DNA of 64,000 nt from MGBC163016 sp964631345 (GTDB lineage: Bacteria; Actinomycetota; Coriobacteriia; Coriobacteriales; Eggerthellaceae): contig CAZVWE010000003.1 in assembly GCA_964631345.1 (NCBI GenBank), positions 62,001 through 126,000 on the forward strand, in the 5' to 3' direction. Below the pieces are notes generated by a model, which made no database searches, had not been told where the DNA came from, and was given only the letters and a program-made list of their open reading frames with translations. The position numbers were made by a program, and so were the translations under genes. The number at the start of each line of letters is the position of its first letter. Position 1 is the stretch's first letter. Shown piece after piece: positions 1 to 7,638 of this stretch.

Positions 1-1
1 G

Positions 2-712
2 CTTTATGCTAGAAAGCATATCCATCAAAATTTTGATCAAGGTCGTATAAGTGTTATGTGCGGAGGAACTGGATTCTATATTCGTGCAGCTATTGATGAT
101 TACGACTTTGCAAAGGGCGCTCAAAAAGAAAATCCTGTACGCGAAAAATACCAAGTATTTTATGAAAAGAACGGCAAGCAGGCTGTATGGGACAAGCTTT
201 TTCAACTAGATCCAAAAAGCGCAGAGATCATACATCCAAACAATACTAAAAGAGTAATTAGAGCCTTGGAGATGTTTGAGGCAGGCGAGAGCTATTCAAA
301 GCGCGCAGGTGCCCTAGCATCAATAAAACAAGTCATTCCATGTGTAATGATTGGGCTTGATATGGATAGAGATATATTGCGCACACGGATTGCGAGTCGC
401 GTTGATCAAATGTTTGAAGCGGGACTTGTAGATGAAGTTGAAACACTCATAAATTCAGGTTTCAAGGATGCCGTAACTTCAATGCAGGCTATTGGATATA
501 AAGAAATCGTTGATGCATTGGATGGGAAATGCACAATGGATGAAGCGCATCATCAGATCATTTCATCGACTAGGAAATATGCTAAAAGACAACGTATATG
601 GTTTCGTAAAGATAAGCGAATTCATTGGATGGATTCTGATAAAACATCTTTCGAAGAAATAATAGACAAAACATTGAAAATTGCAGAAAAAGAGATGGAC
701 TCACTATCCTAG
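2..712 (+). CDS. miaA: tRNA dimethylallyltransferase MiaA (5' end outside window)
   Basis: Adds a dimethylallyl group to A37 of tRNAs that read UNN codons. The frame is open from base 2, so the N-terminal P-loop lies outside the window and about 236 residues are visible. The MiaA-typical GGTGFYI segment follows an open in-frame lead-in. Further on are NTKRVIRALE and the C-terminal QAIGYKEI, typical of the family's substrate-binding and catalytic parts. The C-terminus is basic (YAKRQRIWFRKD), as in family members that grip tRNA. dapF follows after 26 bases, probably in the same operon. An internal ATG at 56 is not the true start. Confidence 0.93.
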   Translation, partial: LYARKHIHQNFDQGRISVMCGGTGFYIRAAIDDYDFAKGAQKENPVREKYQVFYEKNGKQAVWDKLFQLDPKSAEIIHPNNTKRVIRALEMFEAGESYSKRAGALASIKQVIPCVMIGLDMDRDILRTRIASRVDQMFEAGLVDEVETLINSGFKDAVTSMQAIGYKEIVDALDGKCTMDEAHHQIISSTRKYAKRQRIWFRKDKRIHWMDSDKTSFEEIIDKTLKIAEKEMDSLS

Positions 713-738
713 ATAAGGATTAACTTTCAGGGGGATAA

Positions 739-1656
739 ATGAAACTTGAGTTTGTAAAAATGAGTGGCCTTGGAAATGATTTTGTTTTTATAGACGACTT
801 ATCAGATGAAATAGAACTCACGAGCGAAAATGTCGCACATTTATGTGATAGACACTTTGGTATTGGAGCTGATGGCGTAATTCTCGTAAGACCACCAAAA
901 GAGCAAGGCTCAATTGCATATATGCACTACATAAACTCAGATGGATCACTTGCTCAAATGTGCGGCAATGGTGTTCGTTGCTTTGCAAAATATCTCGTTG
1001 ATAGGGGATTTGCGCCTGAAGATGGCTCTCAAATTACAGTAGACACCCTTGCAGGTCCTAGGCGTATTGAATACACAACCGAAAAACATCGTCTCATAAA
1101 TGCAACAGTTGATATGGGAAAGCCCATTCTTATCCCAGATGAAATTCCTGTCACACTAAAAGCCAACTCAACATGCAAGATAACAGACGATGAAGAAACA
1201 CCTTGTGTGGCTGATGAAATTATTGAATCTCCCTGGGGAGATTTTCGTTTTACATGTGTGTCAATGGGAAATCCACATGCTATTTGCTTCATTGATGATG
1301 AAAATTCAGTGCCAAAAGATCTTTACGGTATTTCGCTTAAGGACTTTGATGTAGACAAAATAGGATCTTTTTTTGAATCAAGTCCAGTTTTTCCAGAAAA
1401 AACAAATGTTGAATTCGCTGTTAAAACATCAGATGGAATTCGTTTTAGAGTTTATGAACGAGGGTGTGCAGAAACGTTAGCATGTGGCACAGGAGCATGT
1501 GCAACTTTGGTTGCAGCTGCTACAACAAACAGATCATCACGAAAAGAAAAGGTTTCTCTTCCTGGCGGGGATCTTTTTATCGATTGGTCTACAAATGGAC
1601 ATGTATTTATGACAGGATCTGCTCTTGAAGTCTTCAGTGGAGAAGTATTTATTTAA
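739..1656 (+). CDS. dapF: Diaminopimelate epimerase DapF
   Basis: Cofactor-independent epimerase converting LL- to meso-diaminopimelate for lysine and peptidoglycan synthesis in the cytoplasm. The 305-residue protein starts MKLEFVKMSGLGNDF and has both catalytic cysteines: C75 in the MCGNGVRC block and C249 in ACGTGACA. These act as the acid/base pair on opposite faces of the substrate. A purine-rich GGGGG Shine-Dalgarno precedes the ATG. The stop overlaps the hflX start by one base (TAATG), implying translational coupling. Its presence implies meso-DAP peptidoglycan or lysine synthesis through DAP. Confidence 0.96.
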   Translation: MKLEFVKMSGLGNDFVFIDDLSDEIELTSENVAHLCDRHFGIGADGVILVRPPKEQGSIAYMHYINSDGSLAQMCGNGVRCFAKYLVDRGFAPEDGSQITVDTLAGPRRIEYTTEKHRLINATVDMGKPILIPDEIPVTLKANSTCKITDDEETPCVADEIIESPWGDFRFTCVSMGNPHAICFIDDENSVPKDLYGISLKDFDVDKIGSFFESSPVFPEKTNVEFAVKTSDGIRFRVYERGCAETLACGTGACATLVAAATTNRSSRKEKVSLPGGDLFIDWSTNGHVFMTGSALEVFSGEVFI

Positions 1657-2954
1657 TGCCCGTAGATAAAACATTTGAAATAGCCGATACAGCAGAAACT
1701 CCAGAACGAGGGATTCTTGTTGGAATAAAACGACCGGATATAAGCTATAACCTTGAAGCCACACTTTCTGAGCTTGAAAGGTTGGCTCATACAGCTGGCG
1801 TTCAAGTGGTAGACACCACCTATCAACGTCTTGATAAACCGAATCCCGCAACATTTATAGGATCAGGAAAAGCAAAAGAAATCGCAAAGTTATGCGATGA
1901 GTTGAATGCAGACGTTGTTATCTTCGATGATGAACTCACACCTTCACAACAATCAAATCTTGAGCGAATCTTCGATAAAGATATTAAGGTGATCGACAGA
2001 ACTGCCCTTATTTTGGATATTTTTGCGCTGCATGCCAAAACACGTGAAGGTCGCTTACAGGTAAGGCTTGCCCAAAATCAATACTTGTATCCTCGTCTTA
2101 GAGGAATGTGGGCACACCTTGCAGCAGGCAGAATGGGTGGCGGAGTTGGTTCAAGATTTGGAGAAGGCGAAAGCCAGCTTGAAGTAGACAGGCGTTTAAT
2201 TCGAAAAAGGATTACATCTATTAAAAGGGAACTAGAGCATCTGTCCTGTGTTCGCGATATACAACGTGAACGGCGATATGGCGGTGTCGTTTACAAAGTA
2301 GCTATTGCTGGTTATACAAATGCTGGTAAATCCACATTATTAAACAGACTTTGCGAGTCAAATGTCTTAAGCGATGATTTATTGTTTGCAACCCTTGATT
2401 CCACGACCAGAATGAGACGTTTACCAAATGGTCGTGAAGCCACGTTTACAGACACTGTAGGATTTATCCAAAAACTTCCTACAACCCTTATTGAGGCTTT
2501 TAAATCTACGCTGTCTGAAATTACAGGTGCTGATTTAATCATCCACGTAGTGGATGCATCTTCAGAGGAAGCCTTAAACCAAATTGATGTTGTAAATGAG
2601 ATCATGCAACAAATTGGGGCTCAACATATACCAAGGATTCTAGCCTTTAATAAGATCGATGCATTAGACGCTGAGTCTCAAGCTGCTCTATCAAATAGGT
2701 TTGCCGATTCATGTGCAATATCAGCTAAAACAGGACTTGGAATCGATCAGTTGCTTATACGTATTGAACGTGCGGCTGAATCAACAGATGAACTCATGAA
2801 TCTAAAGGTTCCCTTTGATAGAGGAGATCTAATATCATTAGCTCACACTAAATGCTCGATAATCTCTGAAACTTTTACAGAAGATGGTATTGATTTATGT
2901 GTTCATGTCCCGAAAAAGCTTATCGGGAAATACAAATCCTATTTAGTTAACTAA
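1656..2954 (+). CDS. hflX: Ribosome-associated GTPase HflX
   Basis: GTPase of the Obg-HflX group that splits or rescues stalled ribosomes in the family's characterised members. The 432 residues comprise an N-terminal HflX nucleotide-binding-like domain (to about 180), a helical linker (LEVDRRLIRKRI), then the G domain: G1 GYTNAGKST at 219-227, G3 DTVGF at 266-270 and G4 NKID near 330. The start overlaps the dapF stop by one base. Its order after miaA and dapF and before lexA/nrdR matches the actinobacterial arrangement. It converges with lexA; a 16-bp palindrome covers the stop codon. Confidence 0.95.
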   Translation: MPVDKTFEIADTAETPERGILVGIKRPDISYNLEATLSELERLAHTAGVQVVDTTYQRLDKPNPATFIGSGKAKEIAKLCDELNADVVIFDDELTPSQQSNLERIFDKDIKVIDRTALILDIFALHAKTREGRLQVRLAQNQYLYPRLRGMWAHLAAGRMGGGVGSRFGEGESQLEVDRRLIRKRITSIKRELEHLSCVRDIQRERRYGGVVYKVAIAGYTNAGKSTLLNRLCESNVLSDDLLFATLDSTTRMRRLPNGREATFTDTVGFIQKLPTTLIEAFKSTLSEITGADLIIHVVDASSEEALNQIDVVNEIMQQIGAQHIPRILAFNKIDALDAESQAALSNRFADSCAISAKTGLGIDQLLIRIERAAESTDELMNLKVPFDRGDLISLAHTKCSIISETFTEDGIDLCVHVPKKLIGKYKSYLVN

Positions 2955-2956
2955 AT
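2941..2956. repeat. 16-bp perfect palindrome at hflX/lexA convergent junction
   Basis: ATTTAGTTAACTAAAT is its own reverse complement and includes the hflX stop codon. With the following TAAAT it resembles the AGTTAAC-containing copies at the degV/glycosyltransferase junction near 37.93-37.96 kb. It is AT-rich, so it is not a convincing intrinsic terminator. Function unknown; it could be a protein-binding site or a weak bidirectional terminator. Confidence 0.5.
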
Positions 2957-2974
2957 TAAATATCTACAACAAGC

Positions 2975-3616
2975 TTAAAGCCTTCTGAATACCGCAACAA
3001 CGGTTCCAGCAATCATACAGTCATCAACATAAATAGGATCCATACTTGAGTTTTCTGGTTGCAGCCGAATCCTATTAGCTTCCTTGTAAAAGCGTTTTAC
3101 CGTTGCTCCATCATCTATGATAGCTACGACAATATCTCCGTTATCAGCAACAGGCTGCTCTTTAACAACTACGTAATCCCCGTCGTTAATGCCGATTTCT
3201 ATCATAGAATCACCATGCACTGATAGCATAAAAGTTGGTGCATCACCTACAATTTCAGTAGGAAGAGTGTATACATCTGTAATATTTTCTTCTGCAAGAA
3301 TCGGAGAACCTGCAGCGACATGTCCAACTAAAGGAACATTTACTGTTGATGTCTCAATATCGCCAAACACAGAGCCTACGGCTTGAGATTCCTCTTCAAC
3401 TGGATATGTAAGTGAAATCGACCGTGATTTCAAAGGATCGCGCCTGATATAACCTTTTGATTCAAGCGCCTTCAAATGGACATGAACTGTAGATGGAGAT
3501 GAAAGACCGAGATCCTCGCAAACCTCACGAACAGTTGGACCATAACCTTTTTCATGGATATGTCTTTCAATGTCATCTAATACAGCCTTCTGGCGTTTAG
3601 TGATTTTTTTCTCCAT
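2975..3616 (-). CDS. lexA: SOS repressor LexA
   Basis: Represses the DNA-damage regulon and self-cleaves when stimulated by RecA filaments. The 213 residues have an N-terminal winged helix (TVREVCEDLGLSSPSTVHVHL, about 28-48), the Ala102-Gly103 scissile bond in the AAGSP segment, catalytic Ser137 in HGDSM, and catalytic Lys174 in ATVKRF. Transcribed divergently from nrdR. The upstream region has a TATAAT -10 on this strand bracketed by two LexA-like boxes, so autorepression is likely. Length and motifs are normal for the family. Confidence 0.97.
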   Translation of the reverse strand: MEKKITKRQKAVLDDIERHIHEKGYGPTVREVCEDLGLSSPSTVHVHLKALESKGYIRRDPLKSRSISLTYPVEEESQAVGSVFGDIETSTVNVPLVGHVAAGSPILAEENITDVYTLPTEIVGDAPTFMLSVHGDSMIEIGINDGDYVVVKEQPVADNGDIVVAIIDDGATVKRFYKEANRIRLQPENSSMDPIYVDDCMIAGTVVAVFRRL

Positions 3617-3641
3617 TTAAGGACACCAATCTATGAAATGT

Positions 3642-3677
3642 GTACTTTTGTTCGATTATAACAGCGTACATAGGTTC
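3642..3677 (-). promoter_or_regulatory. lexA promoter with two LexA-like operators
   Basis: On the minus strand a perfect TATAAT (3655-3660) is flanked by two boxes of the form GTAC-N4-GTTC: GTACTTTTGTTC at 3642-3653 and GTACATAGGTTC at 3666-3677, 24 bases apart start to start. The first, read on the minus strand, begins TCGAAC, the half-site of the actinobacterial and Bacillus SOS box (TCGAAC-N4-GTTCGA type). One box lies over the expected start site and the other between -35 and -10. A weak -35 (TTGCAT) lies 18 bases upstream of the -10. Inference: autoregulation by LexA, perhaps with some control of nrdR. Confidence 0.65.
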
Positions 3678-3714
3678 TATGCAAGAATGCTTTCATATTA
3701 CTTTTCCTTTGTAA

Positions 3715-3730
3715 ACACAATATGTTGTAT
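3715..3730 (+). promoter_or_regulatory. NrdR box upstream of nrdR
   Basis: ACACAATATGTTGTAT matches the published NrdR-box consensus (acaCwAtATaTwGtgt) at 14 of 16 positions by my comparison. It lies 30 bases before the nrdR ATG and touches a TATGAT that could be the -10 (3728-3733). NrdR sites usually come in pairs about three helical turns apart; I do not see a clear second box here. Likely autoregulation of nrdR. Confidence 0.6.
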
Positions 3731-3760
3731 GATTTGTATAGCAATAAACAAAGGAGAGCA

Positions 3761-4207
3761 ATGAAGTGCCCATCTTGTGGATATGAAGAATCAAAAGTAA
3801 TCGATTCTCGCTCAGCCGAAGACGGCGAGGCAATCAGAAGACGCCGTGAGTGTTTAGAGTGCGGTGTTAGGTTTACAACATATGAAAGAATGGGCGAGAG
3901 GCCTATAATCGTCACGAAATCAGATGGTTCTTCAGAGGCATTTGATCGCGACAAACTAATGCGAAGCATGCTAAAAGCCTGCGCTAAGCGTCCCGTGGGT
4001 CCAGATAAAATTGATCTTATCATTAACGATATCGAACAAACCGTACGACAAGCCAATGGTGAGGTCTCATCAAAAGACTTAGGCGAGATGGTGCTCACTA
4101 GACTTGCACGAACAGACGAAGTTGCCTATATCAGGTTTGCAAGTGTTTATAAAGATTTCAAGAGTGTTGAAGAATTCTCGCGAGCACTTGAAGATATTAG
4201 ACGCTAG
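3761..4207 (+). CDS. nrdR: Transcriptional repressor NrdR
   Basis: Represses ribonucleotide reductase genes in response to ATP/dATP. The start at 3761 gives MKCPSCGY and 148 residues, the family length, with an AAGGAG Shine-Dalgarno at 3751-3756; an upstream in-frame ATG at 3722 would add a non-conserved leader. The zinc ribbon uses C3, C6, C31 and C34, followed by the ATP-cone (about 48-138). Divergent from lexA. No ribonucleotide reductase gene is in the window, but dut follows 38 bases downstream, keeping dNTP metabolism together. Confidence 0.96.
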   Translation: MKCPSCGYEESKVIDSRSAEDGEAIRRRRECLECGVRFTTYERMGERPIIVTKSDGSSEAFDRDKLMRSMLKACAKRPVGPDKIDLIINDIEQTVRQANGEVSSKDLGEMVLTRLARTDEVAYIRFASVYKDFKSVEEFSRALEDIRR

Positions 4208-4245
4208 CTTACACATAATCGTTTAACACATCTATATATTTAAAT

Positions 4246-4692
4246 ATGGCACAAGAAATCAAATATATCGGCATCAAATGTTTAGCAGATAACGCGTCTA
4301 TACCTAAACGTGCTCACGCAGATGATGCTGGATTTGACCTAACATCAACAATTGATACAACTCTCAAACCGTTTGAAAGACAAGCAATACCATGTGGGGT
4401 GGCAATCGAGTTGCCTTTGGGGTTTGCTGCTTTAGTTGTTCCACGAAGCGGACTTGCTCTTAAACGGGGGATATCAATAGTTAATGCACCTGGGTTGATT
4501 GACAGTGGATATCGTGGTGAAATCAATGCTGTGCTTATCAACATGGATTCCACAGAAGATTTCGAGATTAAAAAAGGGGACAGAATTGCTCAATTAGTGA
4601 TTATCAAACTCCCAGAAATAGAATTTTGCGAGAAAGACGAACTTGACATAACATCTCGCAATCAGAGTGGCTTTGGAAGTACCGGTGTCTAA
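4246..4692 (+). CDS. dut: dUTP diphosphatase (trimeric dUTPase)
   Basis: Hydrolyses dUTP to dUMP and PPi, keeping uracil out of DNA and feeding thymidylate synthesis. The 148 residues carry the five trimeric-dUTPase motifs: DDAGFDL, PRSGLALKRG, NAPGLIDSGYRGE, GDRIAQLVI and the C-terminal glycine-rich arm SGFGSTG. The ATG lies in an AT-rich stretch with no recognisable Shine-Dalgarno, so initiation may be weak or depend on an A/T-rich leader. Probably co-transcribed with nrdR and the membrane protein 3 bases downstream. Confidence 0.95.
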   Translation: MAQEIKYIGIKCLADNASIPKRAHADDAGFDLTSTIDTTLKPFERQAIPCGVAIELPLGFAALVVPRSGLALKRGISIVNAPGLIDSGYRGEINAVLINMDSTEDFEIKKGDRIAQLVIIKLPEIEFCEKDELDITSRNQSGFGSTGV

Positions 4693-4695
4693 CCT

Positions 4696-5118
4696 ATGGC
4701 GACTAATAATCCAAACAACTTAGATCCTCAAATTAAATCATGCCAAACGCTATCCATGGTTGCGTTGATATTAGGACCTGTATCTTTGATATTCGGTGGT
4801 GCCATTGCATCAATTGCCGGACTTGTATGCGCAATAATTGCCTTAGTTAAGCTTAGAAGAATTTACTCAACTAATAATCAAGACAAACGTATACCAGCCT
4901 CTATAAAGACCCAAATATACTTAGCACTTGGTATATGTATAGTTGCCACAGTTATCAATGTTGCATATTCAATTTATATGGCAGCCACAATATATGAATT
5001 AATAAACTCTAAAGACATAACAGAAATACTTAATTCACTTGGTTTGGATAATATTTTAAATACGGATAACGGTTCATCTAGTGGTGGCAACACATCTGGT
5101 AAATCCGTTTGGGATTAA
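4696..5118 (+). CDS. Small membrane protein, DUF4190-like
   Basis: 140 residues, not assigned a function. Two long hydrophobic segments (about 18-52, probably a hairpin with G/A-rich turns, and about 72-96) suggest two or three membrane spans. They are followed by a polar tail rich in Asn, Ser and Gly from about 110. The layout resembles DUF4190-type proteins that often have a proline/asparagine-rich start. It begins 3 bases after dut and is probably its operon partner by position only. The 94-base gap after it to the convergent gene shows nothing clear beyond AT-rich sequence. Confidence 0.6.
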   Translation: MATNNPNNLDPQIKSCQTLSMVALILGPVSLIFGGAIASIAGLVCAIIALVKLRRIYSTNNQDKRIPASIKTQIYLALGICIVATVINVAYSIYMAATIYELINSKDITEILNSLGLDNILNTDNGSSSGGNTSGKSVWD

Positions 5119-5212
5119 TAACGCCCAGTTCTGATTGTAATATATTAGTACGATAATATATGTTATGTAAAGTCGTATTAAACCAGCTAGAAGACTAGAT
5201 TTCTCACATACT

Positions 5213-5611
5213 TTATTGTTTTGCTCTAAATGGATGCCTTTTAAGCATTCCTCGCTTAGATGGGAATATACGAACCTCGTCTATCATGTATCCATTTTTA
5301 TTAAGCGTTAATTTAAATAATTCTCTATGAGTATCTAACTCTGATCGAATGAGAGCATCGTCTGAATAAATGTCACAAAGGATCCTGTCTTTATCTTTAT
5401 CAACACCAATTCGCAGACGATCATCTTTTCTTATATAAAAAGCATTTGTGTGCTCTAGGATCAAATTTTGCGCATCGCTTGACTTCCATATTTTTTTAAC
5501 AGCAGCGATATATGCCCTATTGTATTCAAGGGCACTTGTTAACTTCTTCATCCCCTCTGATTTAGGAGCGGAATTAAACATATCTTTTATGCAGTCAGAT
5601 AAGCTTTCCAT
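5213..5611 (-). CDS. DUF721-like small protein
   Basis: 132 residues from ATG 5611 (a TTG four codons upstream is possible). The core has the pattern of DUF721/DciA-like proteins: a tryptophan near the start of the domain (VKKIW), a 'hT' segment (LILEHTNAF), a hydrophobic strand (RLRIGV), then an aspartate-rich strand and a C-terminal VRIFPSKRG. In many actinobacteria DUF721 proteins lie near dnaA-gyrB; here the gene is alone between menA and the dut operon. Similarity is weak and judged by eye, so a plain hypothetical is the alternative. Confidence 0.5.
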   Translation of the reverse strand: MESLSDCIKDMFNSAPKSEGMKKLTSALEYNRAYIAAVKKIWKSSDAQNLILEHTNAFYIRKDDRLRIGVDKDKDRILCDIYSDDALIRSELDTHRELFKLTLNKNGYMIDEVRIFPSKRGMLKRHPFRAKQ

Positions 5612-5721
5612 GACACCATTCAACGAACGTCAATCAGTTCATTACCCTACTAGTTGCAAGATTTAATCATTTGAAATGCTAATGTATCAATTAATAATTC
5701 TAAAGGCTGAAAGACCATACT

Positions 5722-6645
5722 ATGGAAGAAATAAGCAAAAACCAAAATACATATAAGAGGTTTTCATTTCGATCCGCCCTGAATCTCTGTGCGCCGCATA
5801 CATGGCCAAGTTCCATACTTCCAGTACTACTTGCCTTTGCTTTAGCCTATTCAAACGGATATGCCATTAATATATTTTTAACTATTGATCTTTTGGTTAT
5901 ATCTGTTTTTCTCCAATCTGCAGTTAATTGTTTAAATGACTATTTTGATTTTATAAAAGGAACTGACAGCGAAAATGACGCAGTCGACAAAGACGATGCA
6001 GTACTTATATACGACAGCGTTAATCCAAAATGCGCGCGAAACTTAAGTGTCTCTTTAATTATTGCATCTTTTATTTTAGGAATTTATCCAATCTATATAG
6101 CTGGTTTAGTACCGCTTATCATTGCGATAATCGGCGCTATTGTCATACTTTTATATTCAGGTGGGAAAACCCCTATTTCCTATCTTCCACTTGGAGAAGC
6201 TGTTAGTGGCATCGTAATGGGATTTTTAATCACATTTGCAAGCTATGTATCACTCACAAAAGACATTAATTGGTTTGTAGCCCTTTGGTCTTTGCCTTTA
6301 GTTTTTGGAATTGCTTTAGTGATGCTTACAAATAACGGAAGCGATATCGAAAAAGACACGTCTTCCGGAAGACGAACCCTACCGGTTGTTTTGGGCAGAC
6401 ACAAAAGCGTTATTCTTTATAAAACCCTCGTTGCTCTTATGATCTGCGATTCCATTTTAAATATCGCTATATGGTATCAACATGGTCTTATCGTAGTTTT
6501 GTTTATGTTGCTTGTACTAATTCCTTATATAAAAATATCTTTTTCAACAAAACTCATGCCTGAAAAGCGGATTCAATCCATGAGCTCAACCTTAAATTTG
6601 CTGGTTGTAACTGGGATCTTTTACATTTGCTGCATCGTTTTTTAG
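5722..6645 (+). CDS. menA: UbiA-family prenyltransferase, probably MenA
   Basis: Integral membrane prenyltransferase; MenA attaches a polyprenyl chain to 1,4-dihydroxy-2-naphthoate in menaquinone synthesis. The 307 residues have about eight or nine hydrophobic segments and both aspartate-rich motifs: NDYFDFIKGTD at 72-82 and NNGSDIEKDTSSGRRTLP near 202-219, which bind Mg2+ and the prenyl diphosphate. The GRRTLPV sequence after motif two is typical of MenA rather than UbiA. It stands alone and converges with gluQ. If MenA is right, the organism makes menaquinone and may respire anaerobically; other men genes are not in the window. Confidence 0.83.
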   Translation: MEEISKNQNTYKRFSFRSALNLCAPHTWPSSILPVLLAFALAYSNGYAINIFLTIDLLVISVFLQSAVNCLNDYFDFIKGTDSENDAVDKDDAVLIYDSVNPKCARNLSVSLIIASFILGIYPIYIAGLVPLIIAIIGAIVILLYSGGKTPISYLPLGEAVSGIVMGFLITFASYVSLTKDINWFVALWSLPLVFGIALVMLTNNGSDIEKDTSSGRRTLPVVLGRHKSVILYKTLVALMICDSILNIAIWYQHGLIVVLFMLLVLIPYIKISFSTKLMPEKRIQSMSSTLNLLVVTGIFYICCIVF

Positions 6646-6703
6646 GACATGCATCGGATGAATCAAGTATGTAACTCCAGGACAAATACAATTAATGCAA
6701 GAT

Positions 6704-7636
6704 TTACGAAACCCATTGAATCTGAATCTTATCTTTTAGCTTAGATGTATATTCTGAAAGGTTAAATGTAGTAAGCAATTCCTCTGGAGTTGTTGGTATA
6801 TCTTCATCAATCAGCCCTACAACAAAGGCAATATGTCCTAAAACACCAGCGTAGCTTTTATATGCATCTAGCATTTGATCAAGCGATGCATCTTTATCTC
6901 TTTTAGAAAGTCGCCTGCCATCTAAAGAGACTAAAAGTGGAATATGTGCATATTTAGGCTCTGGATAATTTAACAATCTTTGAAGATATATTTGCTGAGG
7001 TGTGGAACATAGTAAATCAACACCTCTAACAATTGTATTTATACCCTCATCGGCATCATCTATCACAACGGCAAGTTGATATGCAAAAGTTCCATCTGAT
7101 CTTTTAATAAGGAAATCCCCACACTCAGAAGCTAGATTCTGTGAATATTCACCTTGAATAAGATCACAAAACTCAATTTCTAAATCAGGTACTTCTAGAC
7201 GATGTGAAGGCGTTTTACCGGCATTTATATAACTTTTACGATCTATATCACTTAAATTCCGACATTTTCCTGAATAAACATGTTTTTCGCCTCTATGAGG
7301 TGCAGATGCAAGCCTTAGATCAGCACGTGTACAAAAACACTCATAAACATTTGCAGTCAAAGAGATCTTCTCAAATGCATCAGCGTATACGTCATCTCTT
7401 TCTGATTGGCAAAAAGGTTCTAAATCCCAAGTTAAACCTAAAGATGCAAAATCATGCTTTATAGCATCAATATATTCTGTACGAGAACGCTCACGATCGA
7501 GGTCTTCAATTCGAAGGACAACTTCACCATTTTGAGATTTAACGATAAGCCAAGACATCAAGGCGGCATAGATATTACCAGCGTGCATACGCCCTGTAGG
7601 AGAAGGAGCAAATCTTCCCCTAGTCACATTATCCAA
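6704..7636 (-). CDS. gluQ: Glutamyl-Q tRNA(Asp) synthetase
   Basis: Truncated glutamyl-tRNA synthetase paralogue that loads glutamate onto queuosine 34 of tRNA(Asp). The 310-residue length lacks the anticodon-binding half of GltX. The HIGH-type motif is HAGN at 18-21 (after FAPSPTGRM) and the KMSKS-type is RRLSKRD near 245. The zinc-site pattern C-x-C ... Y-x-G-x-C (CFCTR, YSGKC) is diagnostic of GluQRS. The start is TTG at 7636, two bases after the paaK stop, so it ends the fermentation gene run. It is unrelated to its neighbours by function. Confidence 0.88.
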   Translation of the reverse strand: MDNVTRGRFAPSPTGRMHAGNIYAALMSWLIVKSQNGEVVLRIEDLDRERSRTEYIDAIKHDFASLGLTWDLEPFCQSERDDVYADAFEKISLTANVYECFCTRADLRLASAPHRGEKHVYSGKCRNLSDIDRKSYINAGKTPSHRLEVPDLEIEFCDLIQGEYSQNLASECGDFLIKRSDGTFAYQLAVVIDDADEGINTIVRGVDLLCSTPQQIYLQRLLNYPEPKYAHIPLLVSLDGRRLSKRDKDASLDQMLDAYKSYAGVLGHIAFVVGLIDEDIPTTPEELLTTFNLSEYTSKLKDKIQIQWVS

Positions 7637-7638
7637 AG

